A DNA stretch of 64,000 nt from Prunella strophiata (lineage: Eukaryota; Chordata; Aves; Passeriformes; Prunellidae). Where the stretch lies: the NCBI GenBank assembly GCA_036583965.1, contig JAZBQD010000019.1:21951085-22015084 (forward strand), read 5' to 3'. Of this stretch, positions 1-10,392 are shown one piece after another (position 1 is the first letter of the stretch; each line of letters opens with the position of its first letter). The notes beneath the pieces were generated by a model. The model saw only the letters and a list, made by a program, of their open reading frames with translations, ran no database searches and was not told the origin of the DNA. Both the position numbers and the translations under genes were made by a program.

Positions 1-2093
1 AGGCAGCATAAGGAACTAGCCAGCCTCTCTAGTATCTGGAGTGAAAGTGTTTCAAGGAGGTGAGAAATAGTGCTTATATAAAAAGAGGTCTACCCCCAAG
101 ATGGGTCACACCTTTAATGCTATTTAAAGCCATCAGGATAATGCATGCATGTGCTTGGGTCATGGCTTATCTGCTCTTTTCAGCATGCAGGAATCACAAA
201 GTAGAGTGAATCTATACAATTCCCAGACATATATGCTATGCTTTCCTCACAAAGTGGAGCCTCAGTATTTTCTCTGGGGTTGGGGACAATTAAAAGCATA
301 AAAGGAAATAGAGCATTTGCACAAGGGAGATAGAGATATACAGATATATAGGTATGTCCATCCTTGTGTACAAGGAAAAGGCTGGAGGGGTTTTACAGAT
401 GCAATCATTACCAGCAAATAAAGAAACAAGGGGTCTTCAGAGCAAAGCTCCCATGCTGTTCAGTCTTTTTCTAACAGTTATACCAGACCTTTTCTGTGCT
501 TTTTTGTGGAACCTCATTGTTTCCAGATACACAACACTCATACTTTGCCTTTCTTAACAATCACATATGAAATCACACACAAAATACCAAGTTCTGGGAA
601 TAAGGACTTCCCACATGCATTTGGGCTCTTGCTGTTGTGCAAACACTCTATCAGAAAAAGGGCACTTTCAAAAGGCACATGCTAAAATTGTTTCATTATG
701 AACATGGTTTGTCAGTTGAAAGATGTACAGGAACAGACTGTGGGCTCTCCCTTTTCTAAATGCTGTGTGGGCTGCACAAATTGTTCCAAACAGCATGTAT
801 TTGACAGTTACTGTGTTGGTGTTTATGGTAATTGCAGTTGCTGTTACCCTATGACAGATGGAAATTGGAAAGACTATTTTCAGTAATCAGTGAACTACGA
901 AAAATTACTAAAGGTAAAGAAACTTGCCTTTTACTCCTGTTCTTAGTTTATCTTGTGAGCTATCAGGATGGCATAGTTGAAGGACAGGACCAAGCTGTGT
1001 ATCCAGGTAGAAATGCACATTAAATGCAGATGTTTGGCTGAGACCATTGACCATGACAGCACAAATATCAATCTTTTTTTGTAAAAGAGAGCATGTCATG
1101 CTGAACTAATGAGGCTGTAAATGAGAGCCAGCCGTCTGGTACTACTGTTTATCTTCTGAGTATATTTGCCTTTTCTATATTTTTCTTTTTTTACCATAAT
1201 ACGTGACTTGGCTTGAGAAAAGTATGCTGAAATTGCTGGAATGAGTAGACTAGAGGAAGATGTGTACCTTCCTTTTTATATTTGTCACTAACATATTTCT
1301 GTCTGATTAAGTTACTTATACTCTATAACTTTTCAAAGGCTTTTCCATAGTCTGTCCTAGAAGCATCTTCTTGCTTTCATCACCTTCAAGGAAGAATGGT
1401 AAATTGGTGTGTGGCTTCAGACCACTCAGTGCCTTTACTTCAGGGTTGTCACGTGAGAGGAACACAGTCTGGATAAGGGGACACCTGCAGTCTAGACTTC
1501 TTCACACTGTGGTCATAGCTAGAGAAGTCTTGCTTTTTGTTGTGAGTCAGCCCATCCTAAGGACATTTTATCAAAGTACCAAGTAGTAGAACTAAGCATC
1601 CTTTGCAATATTAGGCAGCATGCTATGCTTGACTGTCAGGCAACTAATTTTCCTTTCTTGTAATTTTCCATTAAGTGCCTAGAATATTTTTTCCTTAAAT
1701 TTGCAGCTGTCAGATTTTCAGATTCTGGTCTTTCACTTTTGGGTGCTCAAATAGGACATGTTTAATTCTGATTTCTTAATCTGTGCTACTTATTGTATTT
1801 CCATCTGATAATCTCTTAGGTACCATGTTGAAAATACAAGCTTTCGAACTGACAACAGTTGGCAGTAGGCCCCACAGCTTCCACACATTCCATGAACTAA
1901 ATTTTCAAGGTCTTTAGAGGAAGAAAGTATTGGCACTGAAAATAAAAGTGTAGCATTGACTGGTTTTAATAGCATTGACTGGTTTTAATAGGCTGTGAAA
2001 TGGATGAGGGAATCTCATTACTGTATGCTGCACTACCAGAAGACCCCTCAGAAATTAACACATATCCTATTTCTTTATATTTTGTCTTTGTAG
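1..2093 (+). other. ALKBH1: ALKBH1 intron, 3' part
   Basis: No exon of ALKBH1 is recognised in this stretch; the residues expected just before the 2094 exon were looked for and not seen. It ends in a pyrimidine-rich acceptor, ttgtctttgtag, at 2082-2093. The only other structure is a perfect 19-bp tandem duplication at 1951-1988. Short open frames here have no family resemblance. Confidence 0.7.
1951..1988. repeat. Perfect 19-bp tandem duplication
   Basis: Two identical copies of a 19-bp unit starting tagcattgactgg, at 1951-1969 and 1970-1988, in the ALKBH1 intron. It looks like a single recent slippage event. Confidence 0.95.
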
Positions 2094-2184
2094 AAGAAAA
2101 GGTTCCAATAAATGGGAGCCCAGGAGCCTACTGGAGAAGCTGCGCTGGGTGACCCTTGGTTACCATTATAACTGGGATACTAAG
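2094..2184 (+). CDS. ALKBH1: ALKBH1 coding exon (third from last)
   Basis: The block reads ...[18 protein letters not shown] followed by HYNWDTK, close to human [23 protein letters not shown], just before the dioxygenase core. The acceptor is tag at 2091-2093 and the donor is AAG|gtattg after 2184. The first base completes a codon begun in the missing upstream exon, and the exon ends in phase 0. An alternative acceptor three bases downstream (aag, 2094-2096) would remove one residue only. Confidence 0.9.
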
Positions 2185-4421
2185 GTATTGAGGTTAAACT
2201 CTTCTCCATTTTTCTTAGCCTTAAGCACTCAGAATGGCAAACAGAGAAGAACATAATGGAATAAAATGTTTGTGATCCTACAAGACAGTCCTGAGGAAAG
2301 GCACTAACAAACTGTGCTTTGAAGAACATTTTAATCTGTATTGGTTTACTGTGAAGGGTTTAACAGCAAAAGTCTATTGCTGCATTCTTTCCTTTGAAAG
2401 TTAATGTGATAGCATACACTCAGCTCCAAACCTGCAACTATTTCAGGGTAAGTGGCATTTTTACCTACCAAAAGGGATGATTACAAAAGCATTGTTAACT
2501 GCTTAAGCTGAGTGTGACTTCTGGGAAACTATTCTTTGGTGGGGTGAGCAGGAACAAGAAGAAACTGCTGCTCATGTGATTTTGAACTTTAATGAGTCTG
2601 AACCACCTATAGTGCATTCTTACCAACTAACAGCTGTTTTGAGGATCCTGATCAAAATAAACTTTTTTTCATGAGACTGAGATAGATGGAGGCTGATAAA
2701 CACTGGCAGAGTGAATATGCATCTTATCTGTATATTGCAGATAACCAAATCTGCTTGCAGCCTTTTATTTACCAGATCAACGTGTTATTGGATGGCCTTA
2801 ATAAAATAATAAAAGTTTGGTTATTATCTTCTAGTCCTCTCAGAATGACTTATGGGAGAGAGAAAAAAATAGGTTTGCAATTATTTTCTGCTTGTTATTA
2901 ATGAAGGAATAAAGATGCTTGTTTTTGAGCTCTGTTGATGAGCTACAGAACTGTCTTTCCATTGTCAGCTTCAGGTTCTGACTGAGAAAATCCTCAGGAT
3001 GTTGGTACTAATCTTACTGATTTCAAGTTTAGCATCTAGATATAATAATTAACTCCACAATTAATTGAATCTCTGGCAGTCTCAGCCTAGGCCTCAAATG
3101 TAATGGTAGGAGGTAAATTAGCTGTGATTCTGCCTGTGTTGTAGCCATTTTCTAGGTAGATGTGATGTCCTTCTCCCTGACCTGTCAGCCAGGCTTTTGA
3201 GTTCTTTTTCAGTGTTTGTTTCCAAGTGTATTTGCTGCTCTGATGTGTTGGGTGTGGCTTTCTTTTTTTTCTCCCCCCCTTTCCTCCTTCCAGAAGTACT
3301 CAGCAAATCACCACACTCCTTTCCCCTCAGACCTTGCATTCCTATCAGAACAAGTGGCTGCAGCCTGTGGGTTTCGGGGTTTCCAAGCCCAAGCAGGGAT
3401 CTTGAACTACTATCATTTTGACTCTTCACTGGGAATTCATGTGGATAAGTCTGAACTAGACCATTCTCGGCCCCTGTTGTCATTCAGGTGAGTCAAGGAA
3501 AGCACACTTGAGTGTTATGGAAAGATCAGTGGCTTTTTTCTAGGGTTGCATATGGTTATAGGAAGGCAGTATGATATAGTTTGCTGATTGGATATATAAT
3601 CTTCACTCTCAGAAGATTTGAATAGCAGAAGGCTGTAGGTCAGAGACATAGCTTTTTCTTTAAGGACACTTAAATAGCCTGGATATGGTGCCTGGAGTGA
3701 AGAGTTCTTTTGCAGAGAGCACAGTTCTGTTCTAAAGCAGCAAAGTGCCAGTTGGGTACTAAAGTATCTCAGCAGAGCTTCAAACCTGCAGGGCAATTGC
3801 TTGCACTGTGCCTATCCTGACCCAGATCTCTTAGTCTGCTTGCCATGTTCCCACCTAAAAGTTGTTCTTAGGAGTCTCTCTCGTTTTTGTGATTGCTTGG
3901 GGTGTTTTTTATGAGTTTAACTACTGATACATTTTTACTGTACAGAAAATTGTTCTCTACCTGAATTTGTTTTCTCTCTCCATCTTTATACCCTGTCTAG
4001 TTTTGGGCAATCCTCGATATTTTTGCTTGGGGGCCTGAAGCGGGAGGAGGCGCCGACAGCGATGTTCATGCACAGCGGAGACATCATGGTGATGTCTGGC
4101 TTCAGCCGCCTGCTGTACCACGCTGTCCCCCGGGTGCTCCCCAACCCTGAGGGGACAGCTCTGCCTTCCTGCCTCGACCAAGCTCTTTCTGCAGACCTTC
4201 CTGTTGGCTCAGTCATTGAGCACAGCTCTGATGAGGACTGGCAGGTGTGTGCCAAGTACCTGCAGTCCTCCCGCATCAACATGACTATTCGACAGGTGTT
4301 GGCTGAGGGTCAGAAATTTCCAGAGGAATCTGGGACAAACGGGAAGGGCCAAGCACCCTCTGAAGACAGTTACCATGAGAACAGCAAAGCCAAAAGACAT
4401 AAACCCAACAGAGTCAGCTGA
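2094..4421 (+). CDS. ALKBH1: ALKBH1, C-terminal part (last three coding exons, 5' end outside window)
   Basis: The coding blocks are 2094-2184, 3294-3487 and 4001-4421, together 706 nt, about 234 residues and a stop. They match the C-terminal 60% of vertebrate ALKBH1 (389 aa in human). ALKBH1 is an Fe(II)/2-oxoglutarate dioxygenase of the AlkB family, found in mitochondria and nucleus; reported activities include tRNA m1A demethylation and oxidation of m5C in mitochondrial tRNA-Met. Visible here are the iron-binding His-x-Asp in GIHVD (second block), the third iron ligand His in LLYHAVPRV, and the 2OG-binding arginines in [10 protein letters not shown] (third block). All introns are GT-AG and the phases join without a shift. 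The N-terminal exons are not recognisable in 1-2093 and should lie upstream. The tail after RQVL is unlike the human tail, as expected for a poorly conserved end. Identification is by family resemblance read by eye. Confidence 0.95.
2185..3293 (+). other. ALKBH1: ALKBH1 intron
   Basis: GT-AG intron of 1.1 kb with a long pyrimidine tract (T and C runs from about 3261) before the cag acceptor at 3291-3293. Nothing else is recognised in it. Confidence 0.85.
3294..3487 (+). CDS. ALKBH1: ALKBH1 coding exon with the iron-binding HxD motif
   Basis: Starting in phase 0 with [14 protein letters not shown], it matches human KYSADHYTPFPSDL and continues through AAACGF, GILNYY and [12 protein letters not shown] to PLLSF. 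GIHVD supplies two of the three iron ligands (His and Asp). The acceptor is cag at 3291-3293 and the donor is TTCAG|gtgagt after 3487. The last two bases form a split serine codon with the first base of the next exon. Confidence 0.95.
3488..4000 (+). other. ALKBH1: ALKBH1 last intron
   Basis: GT-AG intron of 513 bp with strong donor gtgagt and acceptor ccctgtctag. No repeat or RNA gene is seen in it. Confidence 0.9.
4001..4421 (+). CDS. ALKBH1: ALKBH1 last coding exon
   Basis: The exon starts with the base completing a serine codon, then reads [31 protein letters not shown] and [16 protein letters not shown], as in the AlkB-homologue-1 core, then DWQVCAKYL and [11 protein letters not shown]. 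The His of YHAVPRV is the third iron ligand, and the Arg residues of SRINMTIRQ are the 2-oxoglutarate contacts known in ALKBH1. About 45 residues of hydrophilic, Lys/Asn/Ser-rich tail follow, ending in NRVS and TGA at 4419-4421. The exon is clearly richer in GC than the flanking intron. Confidence 0.95.
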
Positions 4422-4560
4422 GACCAGGTGATCATACTGACATGGACCAGATAGGCAATCTCCATATGGAATTAGGAACTGGTGTAATACTGGAAGTCAC
4501 TTGTCTGTATTGCAGTTAATAAACTTGTGCAGAATAAATGTAGTCCTTCTTGCTGTAATG
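4422..4560 (+). other. ALKBH1: ALKBH1 3' UTR
   Basis: Sequence between the TGA and the region just after two polyadenylation signals. The transcript end is inferred, about 15-25 bases after the second AATAAA. A further AATAAA at 5501-5506 could serve a longer 3' UTR; the sequence cannot decide this. Confidence 0.6.
4518..4538 (+). promoter_or_regulatory. Paired polyadenylation signals of ALKBH1
   Basis: Two canonical AATAAA hexamers at 4518-4523 and 4533-4538, about 100 bp after the stop codon, followed by a T-rich stretch (gtccttcttgctgt). This is the expected place for the ALKBH1 cleavage site. Confidence 0.7.
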
Positions 4561-7500
4561 AATAGGTAGGAGGAGAAAAAGAATTTAAAAGGAAAAGAGG
4601 GACTGGAACTCAGGAGATTAACTCTGCTGGCATTTTGTTGTAAATGTTTACTGTACTCTGTTTCCTTTAAATTACCTGTATGTCAGAGAACTTTAAGCTT
4701 GGTTAAGCTTAAATGGTTTAAGCTTTTGATGAAGCTTGGTTTAAGCTTTAGGAGTGATATTTATAAAATATTTTGAAATCATTGGGCAGAGAGTGTTAGC
4801 AGAAGATACATAATTGCTATGTGATAGAGAATCCTGTTGGGTTTGTAAAGCTCAGCAGAAGCTAAGCAACAAGTATGAATGAGAATAGGCTGCTATGGGT
4901 GTAAGACCTAACTGCAACATTTTCAAGATAATTACTTCTGCAGGAAAAAAGGGGTTTAGTGGTCAGAAACTGGCAGCTCCCTCAAGCAACACCTGCTGTA
5001 AGCTTTCTGTAGTCCTGTGCTCTCCTTTTGCCTGCTTGCATCCCCTTAGCTGCAGCAGAATCTGCTTTTATGAATGGTACTGAACATCTTATCTCAGATT
5101 TTAGAGAAACAGTTGGGAGTGATATCTGCTTAGAATATCTAGTAGCTCCCAGCTGGGTCTCCTCCCAGCAGTAAGTATGTGACTGAGCCCAGAGTCGCCA
5201 TTCTATCACAACTGCCCTCTCCTAAGTGCCTGTGTTATGGCTCTCCAGTCCCAAGCTAGCATCTGTAAGGAACAGGATGACTTGCAAATAAAAGCAATGA
5301 AGCTGTAAATTAAGTACCTAAAAAATTAATCAGTGACTATCTCTGTCACCCAAAGATAAATATATTGAAACAAAGAAAAGCACTAGCTTTTGTGCTAGTT
5401 CTTTTTAAGATTCAGACCTTCCTATCTGCTTTTTAATGCAATTTTAATTGTTGGAGTGGAATGCACTATCCCTGGGGTATTTTGTTGCACTTTCACAATG
5501 AATAAACTTACTTGGTTTTAAATTAAAGATCTCTATCAGTTTTGGGCTGGCTATTTTCTTCTTTTCTTTTTCTCCCTGTTAGTTGTTTCAGTGTATTGTT
5601 AATGCTGCTGTATATCTTGTGCAGTTCCCTCCAGGCTTCTTCTGGATCTAGTCCCTCTGAAATCTGCCAGCTCCTGTGGAGGAGCCCTGCATATGGCTGC
5701 AGGGCTGCTTTGCTTATGGGCAGTTCAGGGTTTGTTGGGCACTTGCAGAGGGGTGTTGCCTGCAGTATCAAAGTCCAGTTTAATACATATGTGGCAGCTT
5801 TTCCTCATGGGTAAAGTGTCTGGTCTGCTTGTTTCATGGGAGGTGAATGTGTGTTTGCATGCAATTAACTCCTTATACAATACTGCAAGGAGTTCCAGTA
5901 ACTTAAGGTCTAAAATAATCAGATATGAGTTTTAATATCTTATTCTATGCTAGATGTGTGTCCTTTCTGTAGCCTGGGCCTGGTATATTTTTTACAGCTG
6001 AGCCCTAGGAGAGTGAATATATTATGCAGAGAGGTTACATCATGAAACCAGAACATTTTTCCTCAAAAGGGAAAGTTGACTGAGTCAAGCTCGGAAAACA
6101 GCAAAGTTCCCTTAGTGGCACCTGAAGATGGAGAAGGATGTAAAGGAATATGTTTTCCTAACTGAGAAGGCAGACTGACTGTTCTTCACTCTGGAGAAGG
6201 AAGCAAAGATTGTCCAACTCACTCATCTCTGATGATGAGACAAGACAGAGTCATGAAACTAGAAGATGGTGAACAGGATCTGGTTTCTTCATGTCACAGG
6301 CTGAATTGTAAGTCCATGGTTTTCACGTCTTTTGTTCCCTATAAATATATAATATACGACAAGCAATCATTTATCCCAGGATTCAGTAGTTCCTGTGATT
6401 CAAGGACAAGAAAGCATACTGTTTACCCTCTGCAGTTAAAAATTGTAGTAAATGCTGCAAACTGCTGATAGCAATTGGACATGAGAAGTATCCAGTCCAT
6501 TGAAGCCTTATGTTTAGATATGACTGAATTGAGAATTTGCTGAGTTACTTGCAGTCAAGCTTAGGCATTTACCTAATGCCATTGTAAGACAGCCCTGATC
6601 TAATTCTGTATCAGACACCCAGAAAATGAAAAGTCCATGAGCCAGAGATGGACATATGGGAAATGACCCAGGAAAAAAAAAGCATCCGTGTACCATGAGA
6701 AACAACGAGAGAATTTTCTGAACTGCCAGCCTAGCAGGATCATTGCTTCTGTGACCAGAGCAGAGGGGAGTACAAGTGAGCAAACCACAGGACTTCTCTG
6801 CAAACGGTGCTTCCAGAATATAATTTCAAAGAGTCAGTGAGTCCTGGGAAGAAGGCAGGGAATAGGGCTGCATCCAGTAATACACTCAGGACCCATTGAC
6901 CTATTCCCCCCAGCTTTCAGAGTCTGACATTTGCACCGCATTTGCTTGGGTTTGTGATGACATAAAAGGATTTTTCCATAGCACTGATCAAATTTTTGTA
7001 TCTATAGGTACTACAGATAATTGCTTGTGTTCATATAGGTGCATGTTGAGATAATCTCTGTAGTTTGTAATTCCTCTGAGGGAGAGAAGGGAAAGAACAG
7101 GACATCTGGACCACTTCTGCAAGAAAATTTATGTAATGAGTTGATTACAGGAAGGTAAGCATGTGTTTCTTTCAAAGCCACCTGGAAATGAAGCACATTG
7201 TTAACCACACACATGCTGTTCATTATGTGATCTGTAGATAAAGCTAGCTGTCCAACAATTGCTGGGATTTTTTAATCAAGAATAAAGGGAAAGTAAATCT
7301 CCAGTTAAATGAGAAAGTGCAGTGGGATGGATACTGGAAGCAGAAGAGGAAGCTGCCTGCACAAACTAAAAATGTTCAGTCCTCTTGAGAGAACTGTGCT
7401 AGAACAGTTCAGTGTCACAACTGGACTGCTGGGCAGTGCCCAAGACAGATTTACTGCATGCTCCACGCTGCCAGGCAGTAACTTATGGGCAAGGTAGTCC

Positions 7501-8078
7501 CTAAAGCTGTGCCTGCTGCTAGAATGATTCTGATCTTAGGTATTTTTCCTTTCTTTGAGAGCTTATTTTTCCTCACTGTTTTGCAGCAGATATTTCTACA
7601 GATTGTAGTAAGGTGCACCTGAGCTCCCCTATTCTGCTATGTGCTCTGCTGAGCTAGTTGGCAGAGAGAAGCAAGTGGCTGGGGAAGGAAGGTGGGTAGG
7701 GACTGCCAAGACAGCAGCAACATCACACTGCCACAGCTGGGGTGAAGCTGGCCAGAATCTTATGTAGTGCAGACAGTAGCTCAGATCTGTCTGGTTCTAT
7801 ATAAGTTATTCTCGGCATCACACCTGAAACAGGGTAGATTTAACACAGAAAAGAGACTTGTCACAGATAAGATTGTCTTCCACTTAATTAGGATGCAAAA
7901 TTAATTGAGCAATAATTCAGTGTGCTCTAAGCATACTTTAGTTCTGATGAAATTGTAAAACTTGCCTGAGTCTGAACACATTACCTCAAAAAGTTAACAG
8001 GAGTACATGGCCTGCAGACATTAATAATCCAGAAAAATACATTGATAGAGGCCTCAAAAGACCCATATATAAAAGGCC
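4561..8078. other. Intergenic region downstream of ALKBH1, no gene seen
   Basis: No open frame here resembles a known protein, and none is long or shows codon structure. Contents are a cluster of five AAGCTT hexamers at 4695-4748 and an isolated AATAAA at 5501-5506. The rest is unremarkable AT-rich sequence. Confidence 0.6.
4691..4750. repeat. Short imperfect array of AAGCTT units
   Basis: Five AAGCTT hexamers begin at 4695, 4705, 4720, 4732 and 4743, each in a TTTAAGCTT- or GAAGCTTGG-like context. Because AAGCTT is self-complementary, the array can pair with itself on either strand. It looks like a decayed local tandem repeat. Confidence 0.75.
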
Positions 8079-8100
8079 TTTTTTTTTTTTTTTTTTTTTT
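8079..8100. repeat. T homopolymer, 22 bp
   Basis: Uninterrupted run of 22 T on the + strand, in the intergenic region. Confidence 0.95.
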
Positions 8101-8487
8101 CATTTAGTTAATAATCTATGGAAAAGAGACTTAGAGAAAACCAGTGACAGTCATCCACGGTCTGCTGATGCCTCCATAAATCCCAATGACCAAAGCTGGT
8201 TGAAAAAAGTCTATAGCATAATGCTATAGATATGGTACAAGGAGGCACAAGATGTCTGACACAAGTTTAGCAGAGTACAAAATAAGTTTAATTATTTATA
8301 CTCAGCAAATAATAATCACAAATACCTTAATAAAATCATTTTTCTATACAAGGAATTGAACAATGACTAAGAATATGTTCATATGCCGTCTGGTAAAGTT
8401 GAGGTGAGATAAAAGTTGCCACTCTAAGTAACAGCTTTGCTCATACAAGCTGTTTTCTTGCATCCTCATCTGGACAGAAGGTGAAGG
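8101..8487. other. Intergenic, nothing recognised
   Basis: AT-rich sequence with no recognised gene or repeat family. It includes a small palindromic stretch, ctatagcataatgctatag, at about 8211-8229. Confidence 0.5.
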
Positions 8488-8760
8488 ACCACAGAAATGG
8501 TGGTTGAAGAGATCTCTGGAGGTGTCTAGTCCAACCTTCTACTAGGAATTAGTGCTGTTGTCTACATGACACTTAGAAACCTTCTGTGATGAAGGCTCTG
8601 CCATTTCTTTCAGTAACTTGCTGGCATACTCTCTCCATTCTCTCTGCCTTTTTCTGCCTATCTATTACTACCAGGAGTTTGCTTCCATTCTCTTTGTAAT
8701 TCTCCTACCAATATTGAAGCCTACAGTTAGACCATCTCTCCTTACTCTACTCTAAGCCTC
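8488..8760 (-). mobile_element. CR1-type LINE fragment (3' region), old copy
   Basis: The stretch near 8495-8545 reads as the reverse complement of the CR1 3' end: an ACAGAA...GGTGGTTG block, then GAGATCTCTGGAGGTGTCTAG and TCCAACCTTCT. Further on, a degenerate match to the upstream CR1 3' UTR is likely but weak, so the right edge is approximate. CR1 is the dominant LINE of birds. This copy is heavily diverged and carries no usable reading frame. Confidence 0.6.
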
Positions 8761-10240
8761 ATGGAAGGACCCCAGGAACCACAACATTTCCCCATAGATA
8801 TGTGCCCACCTTTCTTCACTTTAGCCCTGTTCAGAACTTCGTCTGATTGCAGGTGCTACACCTCTGCAAGGGCTGGTTTCTGTTACAATCAGGAAGCCAA
8901 CAACAAATTGACTTCTGAATCCCAGTTCCTAAATCTGCTAGATGCACTAGATCCACTTTTTTACAGCCTAAATTAAATAATTTTTTCTTACTATCTACAT
9001 CATAACAAAATAAAAGTAGTAGTTTTATGAGATGCAGAATGATTGAACCATAGTCCCCTATGGGTTTTTGTTCCTGAAAAACTGAGTTCTCACTGAAGCT
9101 TTTCATGCAGATGAGTACTTATATATTTTCCTATGTGATGTCCCCAGAGTTTAATACATGCACAGTGCACCATTTTCCTGAATCAGGATATTTATAACTT
9201 CTAACTGGTTACCTACTACCTGCAGGAACTTTCTTTGCTGTGAAATTATCAAATCTAATTCAAATAGACCAACAGGTTTCAAAATTACTGAAAGGAATGT
9301 GAGGACACACCAAGTTTAACACATACACAACCCATAAGAACATATGCTTTCTTCCTTTAGGAAACCAGTCTCAAGGATACTTTCATGCTCTTAATGCAAG
9401 CTGAGCTGGACTTCTGGAGCAGGTCCTGCTCTGAAGGATTCTGCTCTTGACGTCCCAGAGAGGAGAGAAACAATCTGGAATATCAGAGTAATTTTAGTCC
9501 AGCAGGCACAATCCCCATCTGGTTCCTGAAATTACATCACTCCCCCCCCCCCCTTAGAAGAAGCTGACTGTGCACAGAGACTGAAGTTAATCAGCTAAAT
9601 GCTTATCTCTCCAAGGTGGTGAATAAGTCTGGAGTACAGCAGGGAGTAAGACCTGATTTTTATTTGAAGCTAGGGCTTATATTTAGATGGGCATCATGGA
9701 AAGTACCACTTCCACTGGATCAGGGGTGAAGGAGAGAGGAGATAAAGTCTGGAAAAGCCTGTAGTAGCTTTCCCTCTTTTCAGAATAGGGGTGTTTATTC
9801 CTCTGGATGAGGAAGTGAAAGCTTCAACCTCACTGGAGACACTTCCCATCTTGTTTTTTACCAAGTCAGTAGAGATTATTCTGTCTCTGACCTTTTCCTG
9901 CAGGGCTATTGAATGTCCTCTTCCACCAAATCCCCATGTGTAGTGGACTCTCCCCTGAGCTTCTCTGCACAGCCTGAGCCTTTTTGTCCATGTAATCATG
10001 CATCTCAGCACTGGGGTTGTGCTCCTCCTTCACCACCACTTAGTGCTTATTTCCTTAACTCAAGAGCTCGGTGCTGCTGCCACATGCCCACAGTACAGCT
10101 TTTCTGATCTGCTTCATGATCTCAAAGCTCTTCCAAAGCACAGGTCAGTACCATTAGACCCTGGAAGTTCAGAAGCAAGGGCAGTTTATAACAAAATGTG
10201 GGGAAACTGAATTGAGGTAAAGTGAGGTGGCATTCACACT
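8761..10240. other. Intergenic, no gene seen
   Basis: No coding frame with family resemblance. A run of 12 C lies at 9542-9553. The first few hundred bases may still be decayed CR1 sequence. Confidence 0.5.
9542..9553. repeat. C homopolymer, 12 bp
   Basis: Twelve uninterrupted C in intergenic DNA. Confidence 0.95.
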
Positions 10241-10392
10241 TATGTGTAGAAATGGTGCTTAGGGACACAGTTTAGTGGTGGACTTGGCTGTCCACTACAG
10301 CCAAGGTTTAGGTTTAGGTGTTAGGTTTATGCTTGGACTTGATGATCTCAGAGGTATTTTCCAACCTAAATGATTTTATGAATCTATGAGGC
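10241..10392 (+). mobile_element. CR1-type LINE 3' terminal fragment
   Basis: The sequence runs through GGTGCTTAGGGACACAGTTT, TAGTGGTGGACTTGGC and GGACTTGATGATCTCAGAGG to TTTTCCAACCTAAATGATTT, then tatgaatctatg. This is the usual order of the avian CR1 3' UTR, ending in the short ATTCTATG-type terminal repeats. The TTTAGGTTTAGG inside it belongs to this tail. It is 5' truncated, as most CR1 copies are. Confidence 0.8.

Noticed and set aside
3118..3483. 121-codon minus-strand open frame
   Set aside because: Antisense shadow of the ALKBH1 exon at 3294-3487 and its pyrimidine tract.
10300..10325. TTTAGGTTTAGG-like telomere repeat
   Set aside because: Only two to three imperfect units, placed where the CR1 3' tail is expected.
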